Source: Catellatospora vulcania (GTDB taxonomy: Bacteria > Actinomycetota > Actinomycetes > Mycobacteriales > Micromonosporaceae). From it: 64,000 nucleotides of DNA. The notes under the pieces are model-generated. The model was not told where the DNA came from and ran no database searches. It was given only the letters and a program-made list of their open reading frames with translations. The translations under genes were made by a program, and so were the position numbers. Below, piece after piece: positions 48,765 to 57,934 of the stretch (the stretch's first letter is position 1; each line of letters opens with the position of its first letter). The stretch spans positions 496,001 to 560,000 of the forward strand of contig NZ_WARX01000001.1 in NCBI RefSeq assembly GCF_009720385.1, given 5' to 3'.

Positions 48765-49337
48765 TCAGTGCTGTTCGGTGCGGCGCAGCGGCAGCGCGGA
48801 CACGCCGACCGGCGGCAGGCCCGCGGTCGAGGCGAGCAGCGCGCACCAGGCCGCGACATGGCCCTCGAGGTCCAGGTCCAGCGGTGTCCAGGAAGCGCGC
48901 AGCTCCAGGTCCGTGGTCGCCGGCCCGTCGGCCGCCAGCGCGCCGAAGCGGCTGGAGATGGTCTGCGTCACCGTGCCGCCGATCGCGGCGTATCCGGAGC
49001 TGTGCGCGTCGAGCGCGTCCACCAGCCAGCTCCAGCCCACCTGGGGCAGCAGCGGGTCGGTGGCCAGCTCCGGCTCCAGTTCCGCGGTGACGTACGTGAC
49101 GAGCCGGGTGTCGCCCTCCCACGCCTCGTGGCCGGCCGGGTCGTGCAGCAGGATGAGCCGCCCGGTGGTGACCTCCTCGCCGCGGCGCAGCACGGTCGCG
49201 CCGAGGGCGAAGGCGTACGGGGCGAGCCGGCTGGGCGCCGGCACCTCTTCCAGCGCTATCTCGCTCCGGGGGTGGGCGGCACGCAGCGCGGTGACGGCGC
49301 GCGTGAACGTCTCGGGGAGTGCCGTCGTGAGCGCCAT
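48765..49337 (-). CDS. DUF3000 protein
   Basis: A 190-residue protein typical of DUF3000: E-I-A-L-E-E-V-P-A-P-S-R-L-A-P-Y-A near residue 25, G-R-L-I-L-L-H-D-P-A-G, V-G-W-S-W-L-V-D-A-L near 100 and the late S-W-T-P-L-D-L-D-L-E-G-H-V-A-A-W-C. It is found in nearly all actinobacteria next to RNase D and hemE (M. tuberculosis Rv2680). The function is unknown. TAGGGT lies 6 nt upstream of the ATG, so the mRNA may be leaderless. Confidence 0.85.
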   Translation of the reverse strand: MALTTALPETFTRAVTALRAAHPRSEIALEEVPAPSRLAPYAFALGATVLRRGEEVTTGRLILLHDPAGHEAWEGDTRLVTYVTAELEPELATDPLLPQVGWSWLVDALDAHSSGYAAIGGTVTQTISSRFGALAADGPATTDLELRASWTPLDLDLEGHVAAWCALLASTAGLPPVGVSALPLRRTEQH

Positions 49338-49441
49338 AGCCGTACCCTAGGGGGCGTCGGGACCGTTGTGGTGGTTCGGCGCGCCGATACGGCTCACATC
49401 AGCCCCACCCGTTCGGAGATCGTTATCTGACCGGTGGCACG

Positions 49442-50509
49442 ATGGCTTTGATGAGCAGCGTTACTGACACCAGTCCCGCGGGCCGCACGGCGGGCTCCGC
49501 ATTCGTCCGGGCGAGTCGCGGGCAGTCCGTGCCGCATACGCCGGTGTGGTTCATGCGGCAGGCGGGGCGTTCGCTGCCGGAGTACCGCGCGCTGCGGGCC
49601 GGGGTCCGCATGCTGGAGTCCTGCCGGCAGCCCGACCTGGTCACCGAGATCACCCTGCAGCCGGTGCGCCGCCACGGCGTGGACGCGGCCATCTTCTTCA
49701 GCGACATCATGGTGCCGCTGGACGCGGCCGGGGTGGACCTGGACATCGTGGCCGGCACCGGCCCGGTCGTCGCCGAGCCGGTCCGCACGCTCGCCGACCT
49801 GGACCGGGTGCGCCCGCTGGACCCGGCCGCCGTGTCCTACGTGGACGAAGCGGTCCGGATGCTCACCGCGGAGCTGCTCGACAAGCCGCTGATCGGCTTC
49901 GCCGGCGCGCCTTTCACGCTGGCCAGCTACCTGGTCGAGGGCGGCCCGTCGCGCAACCACACCAAGACCAAGGCCATGATGTACGGCGATCCGCAGCTGT
50001 GGCACGCGCTGCTGGACCGCCTGGCCGACATCACGCTGACCTTCCTCAAGGTGCAGATCGCGGCGGGCGTCAGCGCGGTGCAGCTGTTCGACTCCTGGGT
50101 CGGCGCGCTGTCCGAAGCGGACTACCGCCAGTACGTGCAACCGCACTCGCGCAAGGTGCTGGCGGGCCTGGCCGACGCCGGGCTGCCGCGCATCCACTTC
50201 GGCGTCGGCACCGGCCTGCTGCTGCCCGCGATGGCCGAGGCGGGCGCGGACGTGGTCGGCGTCGACTGGCGCACCCCGCTGGACCAGGCCGCCAAGCTCG
50301 TGCCGGGGCGCCCGGTGCAGGGCAACCTCGACCCGGCGGTGCTGTTCGCGCCGTGGGAGGTCGTCGAGCGCGAGGTGCGCCGGGTGCTCGCCGAGGGCCG
50401 CACCGCCCCCGGGCACGTGTTCAACCTCGGGCACGGCGTGCTCCCCGAGACCGACCCCACCGTGCTCACCCGCGTCGTGGAGCTGGTGCACACGCTCAGC
50501 GCCCGATGA
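49442..50509 (+). CDS. hemE: Uroporphyrinogen decarboxylase
   Basis: The 355-residue protein has the family signatures [15 protein letters not shown] (residue 33 region), F-F-S-D-I-M-V-P near 85 (catalytic Asp), [11 protein letters not shown] near 153 and N-L-G-H-G-V near 325. It converts uroporphyrinogen III to coproporphyrinogen III. Two in-frame ATGs (49442 and 49451) are possible starts and neither has a strong ribosome site. It leads the hemE-hemG-hemQ operon. Confidence 0.93.
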   Translation: MALMSSVTDTSPAGRTAGSAFVRASRGQSVPHTPVWFMRQAGRSLPEYRALRAGVRMLESCRQPDLVTEITLQPVRRHGVDAAIFFSDIMVPLDAAGVDLDIVAGTGPVVAEPVRTLADLDRVRPLDPAAVSYVDEAVRMLTAELLDKPLIGFAGAPFTLASYLVEGGPSRNHTKTKAMMYGDPQLWHALLDRLADITLTFLKVQIAAGVSAVQLFDSWVGALSEADYRQYVQPHSRKVLAGLADAGLPRIHFGVGTGLLLPAMAEAGADVVGVDWRTPLDQAAKLVPGRPVQGNLDPAVLFAPWEVVEREVRRVLAEGRTAPGHVFNLGHGVLPETDPTVLTRVVELVHTLSAR

Positions 50510-50562
50510 GCGGGCGAATCATGGTGCTCGGTGCCATGCCTGCACGCAGCGAAGCGGAGTGA
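50506..50562 (+). CDS. Mini-ORF between hemE and hemG (18 codons)
   Basis: An ATG overlapping the hemE stop (ATGA) opens a frame [18 protein letters not shown] that stops 4 nt before the hemG ATG. The end resembles the R-S-E-E tails of the other start modules in this window. It may carry ribosomes from hemE to hemG. Confidence 0.35.
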   Translation: MSGRIMVLGAMPARSEAE

Positions 50563-50566
50563 CGGC

Positions 50567-51967
50567 ATGACGGGGCACACCGTTGTCGTCGGCGGGGGCA
50601 TCGCCGGGCTGGCGGCCGCGCTGCGGCTGTCCGGGGCGGGCGGCCGGGTGACCGTGGTGGAGCAGTCCGCGCGGCTGGGCGGGCGGATCAGCACCCGGGC
50701 CGACGGCATCGACACCGGCGCGGAGCAGTTCCTGATGCGCGACCCGGCCGGCGGCCCGAGCGGCGCGAAGCGCCTGGTCGACGAGCTGGGGCTGGGGGAC
50801 CGGCTGGTCCACCCGGCGATCACCGGGGCCGGGCTGTGGCTCGACGGCACGCTGCGGCCGCTGCCCGGCGGCACCGTGATGGGCGTGCCCGGCCCGCAGG
50901 CCGTGCTCGACGGCGTGGCCGCGATCGAAGACCACGACCCGGACCGCGGCGTGCCCGTGCTGCCCGGCGGCGAGGACCGGTCGGTCGGCGCGCTGGTGCG
51001 CGAGCGGCTCGGCGGTGAGGTGGTCACGCACCTGGTCGACCCGCTGCTCGGCGGCGTGTACGCGGGCAGCGCCGACGGCCTGTCGCTGGCCGCCACGGTG
51101 CCCGCCCTGTACCGGCTGCTCGGCACCGAGCACACCCTGCGCGGCGCGGTGGCGCTGACCGCGGCCGCGAGCCGGGCCCACCAGCCGGGCAGCCCCGTCT
51201 TCGGCACCCTGCGCGGCGGCCTGGGCGCTCTGATCGACGCCGCCGCCGCGGAACTGGCGCGTCGCGGTGTCCAGGTGCTGACCGGCGTGCCGGTGCGCAT
51301 GCTGGAGCGCCACGGGACCGGCTGGACGCTGTCGGTCGGCGCGGCCGCGCCCGACGCCCCGGAGAGCGTGCGCGCGCGGCAGATCGACTGCGACGCGGTG
51401 GTGCTGGCCTGCCCGGCCCGCCCTGCCTCTCGGCTGCTGCACGACGTGTCGCCGGACGCGGCGGCGCTGGTCGGCGCGCTCGACTACGCCAGCGTCGGGC
51501 TGGTGACGCTGGAGCTGGCGGGCGTCGAGCTGCCGTCGCTGACCGGCTTCCTGGTCCCCGCCGACCAGGGCCTGACCATCAAGGCCGCCACGTTCTTCAG
51601 CACCAAGTGGGCCCACCACGCCCGGCCGGGCGGCCGCGTGCTGCTGCGCGCCAGTGTCGGCCGGTACGGCGAGCAGGCGGTGCTGCAACGCCCGGACGCG
51701 GAGCTGGTGCGCACGGTGCTCGCCGATCTGGGCACGGTGCTCGGCACGGCGCTGCCCGCGCCCGTCGCGGCGGAGGTGACCCGCTGGGGCGGGGGACTGC
51801 CGCAGTACGCCCCCGGTCACGTGGACCGGATCACGCAGGCCCGCGCGCTGCTGGCCGACCTGCCGCTGGGCCTGGCGGGCGCGGCCTTCGACGGCGTGGG
51901 CATCCCCGCCTGCGTCACCTCCGCGGAGCAGGCGGCAGACCGCATTCTGAAAGGATGGACGGCATGA
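50567..51967 (+). CDS. hemG: Coproporphyrinogen III oxidase (HemG/HemY-type flavoprotein)
   Basis: The 466-residue flavoprotein has the FAD motif [12 protein letters not shown] at the start, G-G-R-I-S-T near residue 40, D-T-G-A-E-Q-F near 50, and the C-terminal [10 protein letters not shown]. In actinobacteria this enzyme oxidises coproporphyrinogen III to coproporphyrin III rather than protoporphyrinogen; the presence of hemQ next to it supports that route. Its stop overlaps the hemQ start (ATGA). Confidence 0.92.
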   Translation: MTGHTVVVGGGIAGLAAALRLSGAGGRVTVVEQSARLGGRISTRADGIDTGAEQFLMRDPAGGPSGAKRLVDELGLGDRLVHPAITGAGLWLDGTLRPLPGGTVMGVPGPQAVLDGVAAIEDHDPDRGVPVLPGGEDRSVGALVRERLGGEVVTHLVDPLLGGVYAGSADGLSLAATVPALYRLLGTEHTLRGAVALTAAASRAHQPGSPVFGTLRGGLGALIDAAAAELARRGVQVLTGVPVRMLERHGTGWTLSVGAAAPDAPESVRARQIDCDAVVLACPARPASRLLHDVSPDAAALVGALDYASVGLVTLELAGVELPSLTGFLVPADQGLTIKAATFFSTKWAHHARPGGRVLLRASVGRYGEQAVLQRPDAELVRTVLADLGTVLGTALPAPVAAEVTRWGGGLPQYAPGHVDRITQARALLADLPLGLAGAAFDGVGIPACVTSAEQAADRILKGWTA

Positions 51968-52665
51968 CCGAACAGACCAACGCGGCCCGGCTGCGAGAGC
52001 TCAACGACACCATCCGCTACACGATGTGGTCGGTGTTCCGGGTCAAGGGCCCGCTGCCCTCGATCCGCTCGGAAGTGTCTGGCGAGGTCGAGGCGCTGTT
52101 CGGCCAGCTCGCCGAGAAGGACGTCACGGTGCGCGGCGTCTACGACGTGGCGGGCCTGCGGGCCGACGCGGACGTGATGATCTGGTGGCACTCCGGGTCC
52201 TCCGACGCGCTCCAGGACGCGTACGGGCTGTTCCGCCGTACGGCGCTGGGCAAGTGTCTGACCCCGGTCTGGTCGCAGGCGGCGCTGCACCGCCCGGCCG
52301 AGTTCAACAAGAGCCACATCCCGGCGTTCCTGGCCGGCGAGGAAGCGCGGCAGTACATCTGCGTGTACCCGTTCGTGCGCTCGTACGAGTGGTACCTGCT
52401 GCCCGACGAGGAGCGCCGGGAGATGCTGGCCGAGCACGGCAAGATGGCGCGCGGCTACCCGGACGTGCGGGCCAATACGGTCGCCTCGTTCGCGCTGGGC
52501 GACTACGAGTGGATGCTCGCGTTCGAGGCCGACGAGCTGCACCGGATCGTGGACCTGATGCGTGACCTGCGCGCCTCGTCCGCCCGGCGGCACGTGCGCG
52601 AGGAGGTCCCGTTCTACACGGGCCGCCGCCGCTCGGTGGAGGACCTGGTCGCCGCCCTGCCGTAG
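51964..52665 (+). CDS. hemQ: Coproheme decarboxylase HemQ (chlorite dismutase family)
   Basis: The 233-residue protein shows the HemQ pattern: [12 protein letters not shown] near residue 15, [11 protein letters not shown] near 139 (tyrosine in the active site) and L-A-E-H-G-K-M-A-R near 156, where the histidine is the likely heme ligand, followed by [11 protein letters not shown]. It decarboxylates coproheme to heme b with peroxide. It completes a hemE-hemG-hemQ set; ferrochelatase is not in the window. Confidence 0.92.
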   Translation: MTEQTNAARLRELNDTIRYTMWSVFRVKGPLPSIRSEVSGEVEALFGQLAEKDVTVRGVYDVAGLRADADVMIWWHSGSSDALQDAYGLFRRTALGKCLTPVWSQAALHRPAEFNKSHIPAFLAGEEARQYICVYPFVRSYEWYLLPDEERREMLAEHGKMARGYPDVRANTVASFALGDYEWMLAFEADELHRIVDLMRDLRASSARRHVREEVPFYTGRRRSVEDLVAALP

Positions 52666-52773
52666 GGGAGCGCTCCCAGCGTTCGGCGAGTCGTTACGTC
52701 CCATCAAGAGGGGCGAAGAGAAGTTCTGCAAACTGTAGGGCAACCCATGCAACTGATTTGCACGATCGTGCCC

Positions 52774-52779
52774 TACACT
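52774..52779 (+). promoter_or_regulatory. -10 element TACACT, leaderless lacI-type gene
   Basis: TACACT ends 8 nt before the ATG at 52788. Upstream, CTGCAAACTG, ATGCAACTGA and TTTGCACG give several TGCA-centred half sites that could serve autoregulation. Confidence 0.5.
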
Positions 52780-52787
52780 TGCGTACT

Positions 52788-53807
52788 ATGACGCGCAGAC
52801 TCGCCGAAGTGGCGAAGTACGTGGGAGTGAGCACGGCGACCGTGAGCAGGGTGCTCAACGGGCGCCCCGGCATCTCCGAGGCCACCCGAACGGCCGTGCT
52901 CACCGCGCTGGACGTGCTCGGCTACGAGCGCCCCACCAAGCTGCGCGGCGAACGGGCCCGGCTGGTCGGCCTGGTGCTGCCCGAGTTGCAGAACCCGATC
53001 TTCCCGGCCTTCGCCGAGGTCGTGGCCGGCGCCCTGGCCAAGCGCGGGTTCACCCCCGTGCTGTGCACCCGCACCGCCGACGGCGTGGCCGAGTCCGACT
53101 ACGTGGACATGCTGCTGGAGCAGCAGGTGTCCGGCGTCATCTTCGCGGGCGGCAACTACGCCCAGGCCGACGCCGACCACGAGCACTACCGCCGCCTGCT
53201 CGACCGGGGGCTGCCCGCGATACTGGTCAACGCCGGCATCGACGACCTGGGCTTCCCCCGGGTGTCGGCCGACGACGCGGTCGCCACCGAGCAGGCGTAC
53301 AACCACCTGGTCTCGCTGGGCCACGACCGGATCGGCCTGATCCTGGGCCCGCCCGACCACATGCCGTCCTCGCGCAAGCGCCAGGCCTTCCCCGGCGCCG
53401 ACGACATGGTCGAGCGCACCATCTTCTCGATGGAGGGCGGCCACGCCGCCGCGGCGCGGCTCATCTCGCGGGGCGTCACCGGCCTGATCTGCGCCTCCGA
53501 CGTGCTGGCCCTGGGGGCGGTGCGCGGCGCGCGCCGGCTGGGCCTGAACGTGCCCGGCGACGTGTCGCTGGTCGGCTACGACGACTCGGCCGTGATGACC
53601 TGCACCGACCCGCCGCTGACCACGGTGCGCCAGCCGATCGAGGCGATGGGCCAGGCTGCGGTGGCGCTGCTGGTCAGCGAGATCGCGGGCAACGTGGTCC
53701 CGGCCGACGAGCTGCTGTTCGAGACCGAGCTGGTGGTACGCGGCTCGACCGCCGCCGTCCCCGCGAGTGCCCGCCTCATCCCCGCCCAGGCCCGCGCCAC
53801 CGCCTGA
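52788..53807 (+). CDS. LacI-family transcriptional regulator 1
   Basis: The 339-residue protein has the LacI helix-turn-helix at residues 4-25 (L-A-E-V-A-K-Y-V-G-V-S-T-A-T-V-S-R-V-L-N-G), the hinge, and a periplasmic-binding-like effector domain (V-G-L-V-L-P-E-L-Q-N-P-I-F onward). It is next to, and probably controls, the alpha-glucan genes that follow. It is a close paralogue of the regulator at the right edge. Compared with that one, the stretch after S-S-R-K-R-Q-A-F is short before V-E-R-T-I-F-S-M-E-G-G, suggesting a small deletion in the effector domain. Confidence 0.9.
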   Translation: MTRRLAEVAKYVGVSTATVSRVLNGRPGISEATRTAVLTALDVLGYERPTKLRGERARLVGLVLPELQNPIFPAFAEVVAGALAKRGFTPVLCTRTADGVAESDYVDMLLEQQVSGVIFAGGNYAQADADHEHYRRLLDRGLPAILVNAGIDDLGFPRVSADDAVATEQAYNHLVSLGHDRIGLILGPPDHMPSSRKRQAFPGADDMVERTIFSMEGGHAAAARLISRGVTGLICASDVLALGAVRGARRLGLNVPGDVSLVGYDDSAVMTCTDPPLTTVRQPIEAMGQAAVALLVSEIAGNVVPADELLFETELVVRGSTAAVPASARLIPAQARATA

Positions 53808-53820
53808 CCCTCCCTGCCCG

Positions 53821-53862
53821 ACGGCTCCGTCCACCCCGTGCAAACGGTGTGCACGGAGCCGT
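53821..53862 (+). terminator. Terminator of LacI regulator 1 gene
   Basis: ACGGCTCCGT (53821-53830) pairs with ACGGAGCCGT (53853-53862). The loop holds GTGCAAACGGTGTGCAC, itself a near-palindrome. Confidence 0.7.
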
Positions 53863-53900
53863 TTCGCGTTCCCGCCGCGCTGGGCGGCGACGCGGGCGAA

Positions 53901-53962
53901 GATCGCTGTCTCGTGTCTAGATCTGCGGTCTGACCTCACTTTTTTCACCTCAAACAGCGATC
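53901..53962. repeat. Palindrome, GATCGCTGTTT family copy 3 (degenerate)
   Basis: GATCGCTGTCT at the left and AAACAGCGATC at the right form the outer arms, with GCGGTCTGACC in the centre. Unlike copies 1 and 2 it lies between two genes in the same direction. Confidence 0.6.
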
Positions 53963-54531
53963 ACCACGCGCGGCTCGCCACCGACCGCCGCGCGGCTGCC
54001 CGTCCGAGCGCCGCCGGCTGGCGGCACCGGTTCCGTGCGGGTGCCGTGTGGGCGATGAAACGTTGCGTAAACGTGACCGCCGTCGGGCGTCGTCGATGCC
54101 TGGCCGCCGCTGCCCGTCGCCGCCGCGGCGCAGCTCGCCCCATGTCGACCCGGCCGCTGCCGGGTTTGCAGCCTTGAGCTGCACATTTATGACATCGTCG
54201 CGATCATCGTGCACACCGCACCGCAAAGACATGACCGTCTGCAGACCAGATTGCGAAACGGTATCGACACATGACCTGTGAACCATGCCACAGGTATTCC
54301 TTGCTGCGCAGACGCTGACCCACGCGCGACAGCGTTCGGTCGAAAAATTGCGTAACTATCTCGACACCTTGCGGACATGAGTCGCCATCGCTACAGTGAC
54401 TTCACCTAAGCCTGACCTTGGAAAGTGCGAGGCAGGTCACAGCGGAAGTCAGCGCAACAACAAGAGGCCGCCGCGGCGATCCGTCCTCGCGGCTCCGTAG
54501 ATCAAGAACTTTTTCCCGAAGGGATGGACAG
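53963..54531 (+). other. Long upstream control region of the glucan ABC operon
   Basis: About 570 nt without a convincing gene. It has repeated TTGCG(T/A)AA elements at 54063, 54251 and 54348, a hairpin ACCTGTG-N8-CACAGGT at 54274-54295 and the promoter at 54369-54397. A 5' leader of about 130 nt precedes the binding-protein gene. Confidence 0.5.
54369..54397 (+). promoter_or_regulatory. Promoter TTGCGG-N17-TACAGT of the binding-protein operon
   Basis: Both hexamers and the 17-nt spacing suit the housekeeping sigma factor. The -35 hexamer is part of one of the TTGCG elements, so a LacI-type repressor bound there would block polymerase. Confidence 0.6.
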
Positions 54532-55911
54532 ATGTCCGTACCGCACTTCCGGAAGGTCGCGGCGATCGCGCTCGCGACCGGCCTGGGACTGGGCCTCGCG
54601 GCCTGCTCCACCAAGAGCGACGATGACACGGATGCTGCCGGCAAGACGATCATCACGGTCGACTGCCAGCCGGTCGGCGCGCAGAAGAACCTGCTGCAGG
54701 CGTGGAACGACGACGTCAAGGCGTTCGAGGCGGCCAACCCGAGCATCAAGATTAAGAGCGTTTCGGTCGGCACCCAGTGCGCCAACCCGCCGGACTTCAC
54801 CGCCCGCCTGCAGGGCGGCTCGATGACCGACATCTTCTACGGCTACATGACCGACGTGCAGCAGGTCATCGACTCCGGTCAGGCGATCGACATCACCGCC
54901 TACGCGAACAAGGAGAACATCCCGACCTGGGACGACGTGCTCCCCGACGCGAAGAACACGTTCACCAAGGACGGCAAGGTCTGGGGCATCCCGACCAAGA
55001 ACTACTCGATGGGCCTGGTCTACAACAAGACCCTGTTCACCAAGGCCGGTCTGGACCCGAAGACCCCGCCGAAGACCTGGGCCGAGGTTCGCGAGGCCGC
55101 CAAGAAGATCTCGGCGCTCGGTGACGGCATCGCCGGCTTCGGCGAGTACAGCTCGGGCAACACCGGTGGCTGGCACTTCACCGCGGAGCTGTTCTCGCAG
55201 GGCGGCGCCCCGGTGTCGGCCGACGGCAAGAAGGCCGACTTCAACAACGACCTTGGCAAGAAGGTTCTGCAGAACCTCAAGGACATGCGTTACGGCGACA
55301 ACAGCATGGGCGCCCGCCAGCTGCTCGGCTGGGGCGACCTGCTGACCATCGCGGGTGCCGGCAAGGTCGGCATGTTCATCGGCGCGCCCGACGCGACCAC
55401 CGCGATCGTCACCCAGTTCCAGGGCAAGTACGAGGACTGGGCGATGGGCGCCATGCCGGGCCAGGACGGCGCGGCCAAGGGCACCCTCGGCGGCGGTGAG
55501 GGCTACTTCTTCAAGAAGGGCCTGACCGACGACCAGATCAAGGCCGGTCTGAAGTGGCTCGCCTTCGAGAAGCTCACCCCGGGCAAGGGCCAGTTCGACT
55601 ACGCCCGGGCCAAGGCCCAGGGCGAGCAGGTCGGCCTGCCGCAGCCGCAGCTGTTCACGCCGGGCAGCGCGTCGCAGAAGTCGGAGTTCGACCTGCGCAA
55701 GGCGAACGGCAACATCGCTCCCGAGGACTTCGCCGCCTTCGAGAACAACCCGGTCGCGATCAAGTTCGAGCCGGCCAACGCGCAGGGCATCTACGCGATC
55801 CTCGACGGTGCCATGTCGGCGATCCTGACGAACCCGAACGCGTCCGTCGACGCCGAGCTCAAGAAGGCCGAGGAGAAGGTCAACCAGCTCCTCGCTCAGG
55901 CCGCCAAGTGA
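54532..55911 (+). CDS. ABC sugar transporter, extracellular binding lipoprotein
   Basis: The 459-residue protein has a lipoprotein signal with L-A-A-C (C25 region) and a MalE-like type 1 binding protein fold (N-Y-S-M-G-L-V-Y-N-K-T-L-F near residue 160; G-K-V-G-M-F-I-G-A near 280). It would capture alpha-gluco-oligosaccharides released outside the cell and pass them to the two permeases encoded next. GAAGGGATGGACAG precedes the ATG. Codon use is that of a highly expressed gene, with few rare codons. Confidence 0.9.
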   Translation: MSVPHFRKVAAIALATGLGLGLAACSTKSDDDTDAAGKTIITVDCQPVGAQKNLLQAWNDDVKAFEAANPSIKIKSVSVGTQCANPPDFTARLQGGSMTDIFYGYMTDVQQVIDSGQAIDITAYANKENIPTWDDVLPDAKNTFTKDGKVWGIPTKNYSMGLVYNKTLFTKAGLDPKTPPKTWAEVREAAKKISALGDGIAGFGEYSSGNTGGWHFTAELFSQGGAPVSADGKKADFNNDLGKKVLQNLKDMRYGDNSMGARQLLGWGDLLTIAGAGKVGMFIGAPDATTAIVTQFQGKYEDWAMGAMPGQDGAAKGTLGGGEGYFFKKGLTDDQIKAGLKWLAFEKLTPGKGQFDYARAKAQGEQVGLPQPQLFTPGSASQKSEFDLRKANGNIAPEDFAAFENNPVAIKFEPANAQGIYAILDGAMSAILTNPNASVDAELKKAEEKVNQLLAQAAK

Positions 55912-55994
55912 GTCAGGGACGGGGAGCCGGGCACCACGCCGGCTCCCCGTCCTCGCGCGGACCTGACCCCGCACTTTCCCCCAGGAGTGATGAC

Positions 55995-56948
55995 ATGGCG
56001 ATCGCCACCGTCCCGGGCGCCGGCATCGACGTCGGCAGCCAAGCGCCAGTACCCGTCGATCCGCGACGCGCCCGGCGCAACCGCCGCATCAAGGACAACC
56101 TGACCGGTTACGCGTTCCTGATCGGCGCGGTCATCTGCTTCGCGTTCTTCTCGTGGTATCCGATGATCCGCGGCGTGGTGATGAGCTTCCAGCGCACCCG
56201 CGCCGGCGAGACCACGTGGGTGGGCTGGGCCAACTACGAGCGGATCATCAACGACCCGAGCTTCTGGACGGCCTGGCAGAACACCCTGTACTTCACGGTG
56301 CTCGCGCTGGTCGCCGGCTACGCGATCCCCTTCTTCCTGGCGGTGCTGCTCAACGAGTTCCGGCACGCCAAGGGCTACCTGCGCATCCTGATCTACCTGC
56401 CGGTGATGCTGCCCCCGGCGTCGGCGCTGTTCCTGTTCAAGTACCTCGCCTACGACCCCAGCGACGCCGGTCTGTTCAACTCGATCCTCAAGGGGCTCGG
56501 GCTGCCGACCTCGCAGTGGATGCAGTCGACGGACATGACGATGCCGGCCATGGTGCTCGCCTCGACCTGGATGAACATGGGCGGGGCGGTGCTGATCTAC
56601 CTGGCGTCGCTGCAGAACATCCCCGGCGAGCTGTACGAGGCCGCCGAACTCGACGGCGCGGGCCTGTGGCGGCGCATCACCAACGTGACCATCCCGCAGA
56701 CCAGGCTGATCCTGTCGCTGATGGCGATGCTCCAGGTCGTGGCGACCATGCAGCTGTTCATCGAGCCGCTGATCCTGGCCAACGGCGCCGGCTCGGAGGA
56801 TTCGGCCACCTCGGTCGTGTACCTCATCTACCAGCACGGCTTCTTCCAGAACGACCTCAACGGCGCGGCGGCGCTCGGCGTGATCATGCTCGTGGCGCTG
56901 ATCGGCTTCTCCGCCGTGTACGCCCGACTGAACGCGCAACAGGACTAG
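55995..56948 (+). CDS. ABC sugar transporter permease (MalF type)
   Basis: The 317-residue protein has six transmembrane helices and the permease loop E-A-A-E-L-D-G-A-G-L-W-R-R-I-T near residue 216 that contacts the ATPase. CCAGGAG lies before the ATG. It forms the channel with the next gene's product. There is no ATPase gene in the cluster, so a shared MsiK-type ATPase encoded elsewhere is expected, as in streptomycete sugar importers. Confidence 0.92.
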   Translation: MAIATVPGAGIDVGSQAPVPVDPRRARRNRRIKDNLTGYAFLIGAVICFAFFSWYPMIRGVVMSFQRTRAGETTWVGWANYERIINDPSFWTAWQNTLYFTVLALVAGYAIPFFLAVLLNEFRHAKGYLRILIYLPVMLPPASALFLFKYLAYDPSDAGLFNSILKGLGLPTSQWMQSTDMTMPAMVLASTWMNMGGAVLIYLASLQNIPGELYEAAELDGAGLWRRITNVTIPQTRLILSLMAMLQVVATMQLFIEPLILANGAGSEDSATSVVYLIYQHGFFQNDLNGAAALGVIMLVALIGFSAVYARLNAQQD

Positions 56949-56959
56949 GGGAACGAGTC

Positions 56960-57847
56960 ATGGCGCACCAATCCGAGACGCGGTCGCTGGTCTCCTTCGC
57001 GCAGCTCCAGCGGGGCCGCGGCAAGGTGATCTACTGGACCCTCCTCACCGTCGTGGTCATCGCGTTCACGCTCGTCTTCATCGGGCCGCTGTACTGGATG
57101 ATCACCGGCGCGCTGAAGTCCAGCCCCGAGCTGGCGCAGACCCCGCCGACCCTGTGGCCGGCCGACCCGCAGCCGGCGAACTACTCCGACGCGTGGGAGC
57201 GGCTGGACCTGGCCAAGCTGCTGTTCAACACCTTCTACTACGCGGTCGGCGCGCTGGTGTTCCAGCTCGTGCTGGACACGGCGGCGGCGTACGCGCTGTC
57301 GAAGCTGCGGCCGAAGCTGGGCAACCTGATCCTCGGCATGATGCTGGCGACGCTGATGATCCCGGCGATGGTGCTGATCATCCCGCAGTACGTGACGGTG
57401 ATCGACCTGCCGATCCTGCACATCAGCCTCATCGACTCGCCGTTCTCGATCTGGCTGCCGGCGGTGGCGAACGCGTTCAACATCTTCCTGCTGAAGCGGT
57501 TCTTCGACTCCATCCCCGAGGACCTGATGTCGGCGGCGCGGATGGACGGGGCCGGCTCGATGCGCACGCTCTGGTCGATCGTGCTGCCGATCTCCCGGCC
57601 GATCCTCGGCGTGGTCTCCATCTTCGCGGTGACCGCGGTGTGGAAGGACTTCCTCTGGCCCAAGCTGGTCATGCCCTCGCCGGAGACCCGCACCATCAGC
57701 GTCGGCATCTACGCCTTCTCCGGCGGCACGCCGCAGAACGTGGTCGTCGCCGCGGCCGTCATCGCCGCGATCCCGACCATCGTGTTCTTCCTGATCTTCC
57801 AGCGCAGCATCATGTCCGGCCTGACCGCCGGCGGTCTCAAGGAGTAG
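56960..57847 (+). CDS. ABC sugar transporter permease (MalG type)
   Basis: A 295-residue second permease subunit with six helices and the ATPase-contact loop S-A-A-R-M-D-G-A-G-S-M-R-T-L near residue 195. It begins 12 nt after the first permease and is followed, after 88 nt, by the GH13 gene in the same direction. Confidence 0.92.
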   Translation: MAHQSETRSLVSFAQLQRGRGKVIYWTLLTVVVIAFTLVFIGPLYWMITGALKSSPELAQTPPTLWPADPQPANYSDAWERLDLAKLLFNTFYYAVGALVFQLVLDTAAAYALSKLRPKLGNLILGMMLATLMIPAMVLIIPQYVTVIDLPILHISLIDSPFSIWLPAVANAFNIFLLKRFFDSIPEDLMSAARMDGAGSMRTLWSIVLPISRPILGVVSIFAVTAVWKDFLWPKLVMPSPETRTISVGIYAFSGGTPQNVVVAAAVIAAIPTIVFFLIFQRSIMSGLTAGGLKE

Positions 57848-57934
57848 CCGGCCGGGGGCCCGTGCCGCAGCGCGCGGGCCCGCCCGCCGTGCCCCACGTC
57901 CAGTTCGTGTTCCGTAACAGGAAGCAGGTATCTC

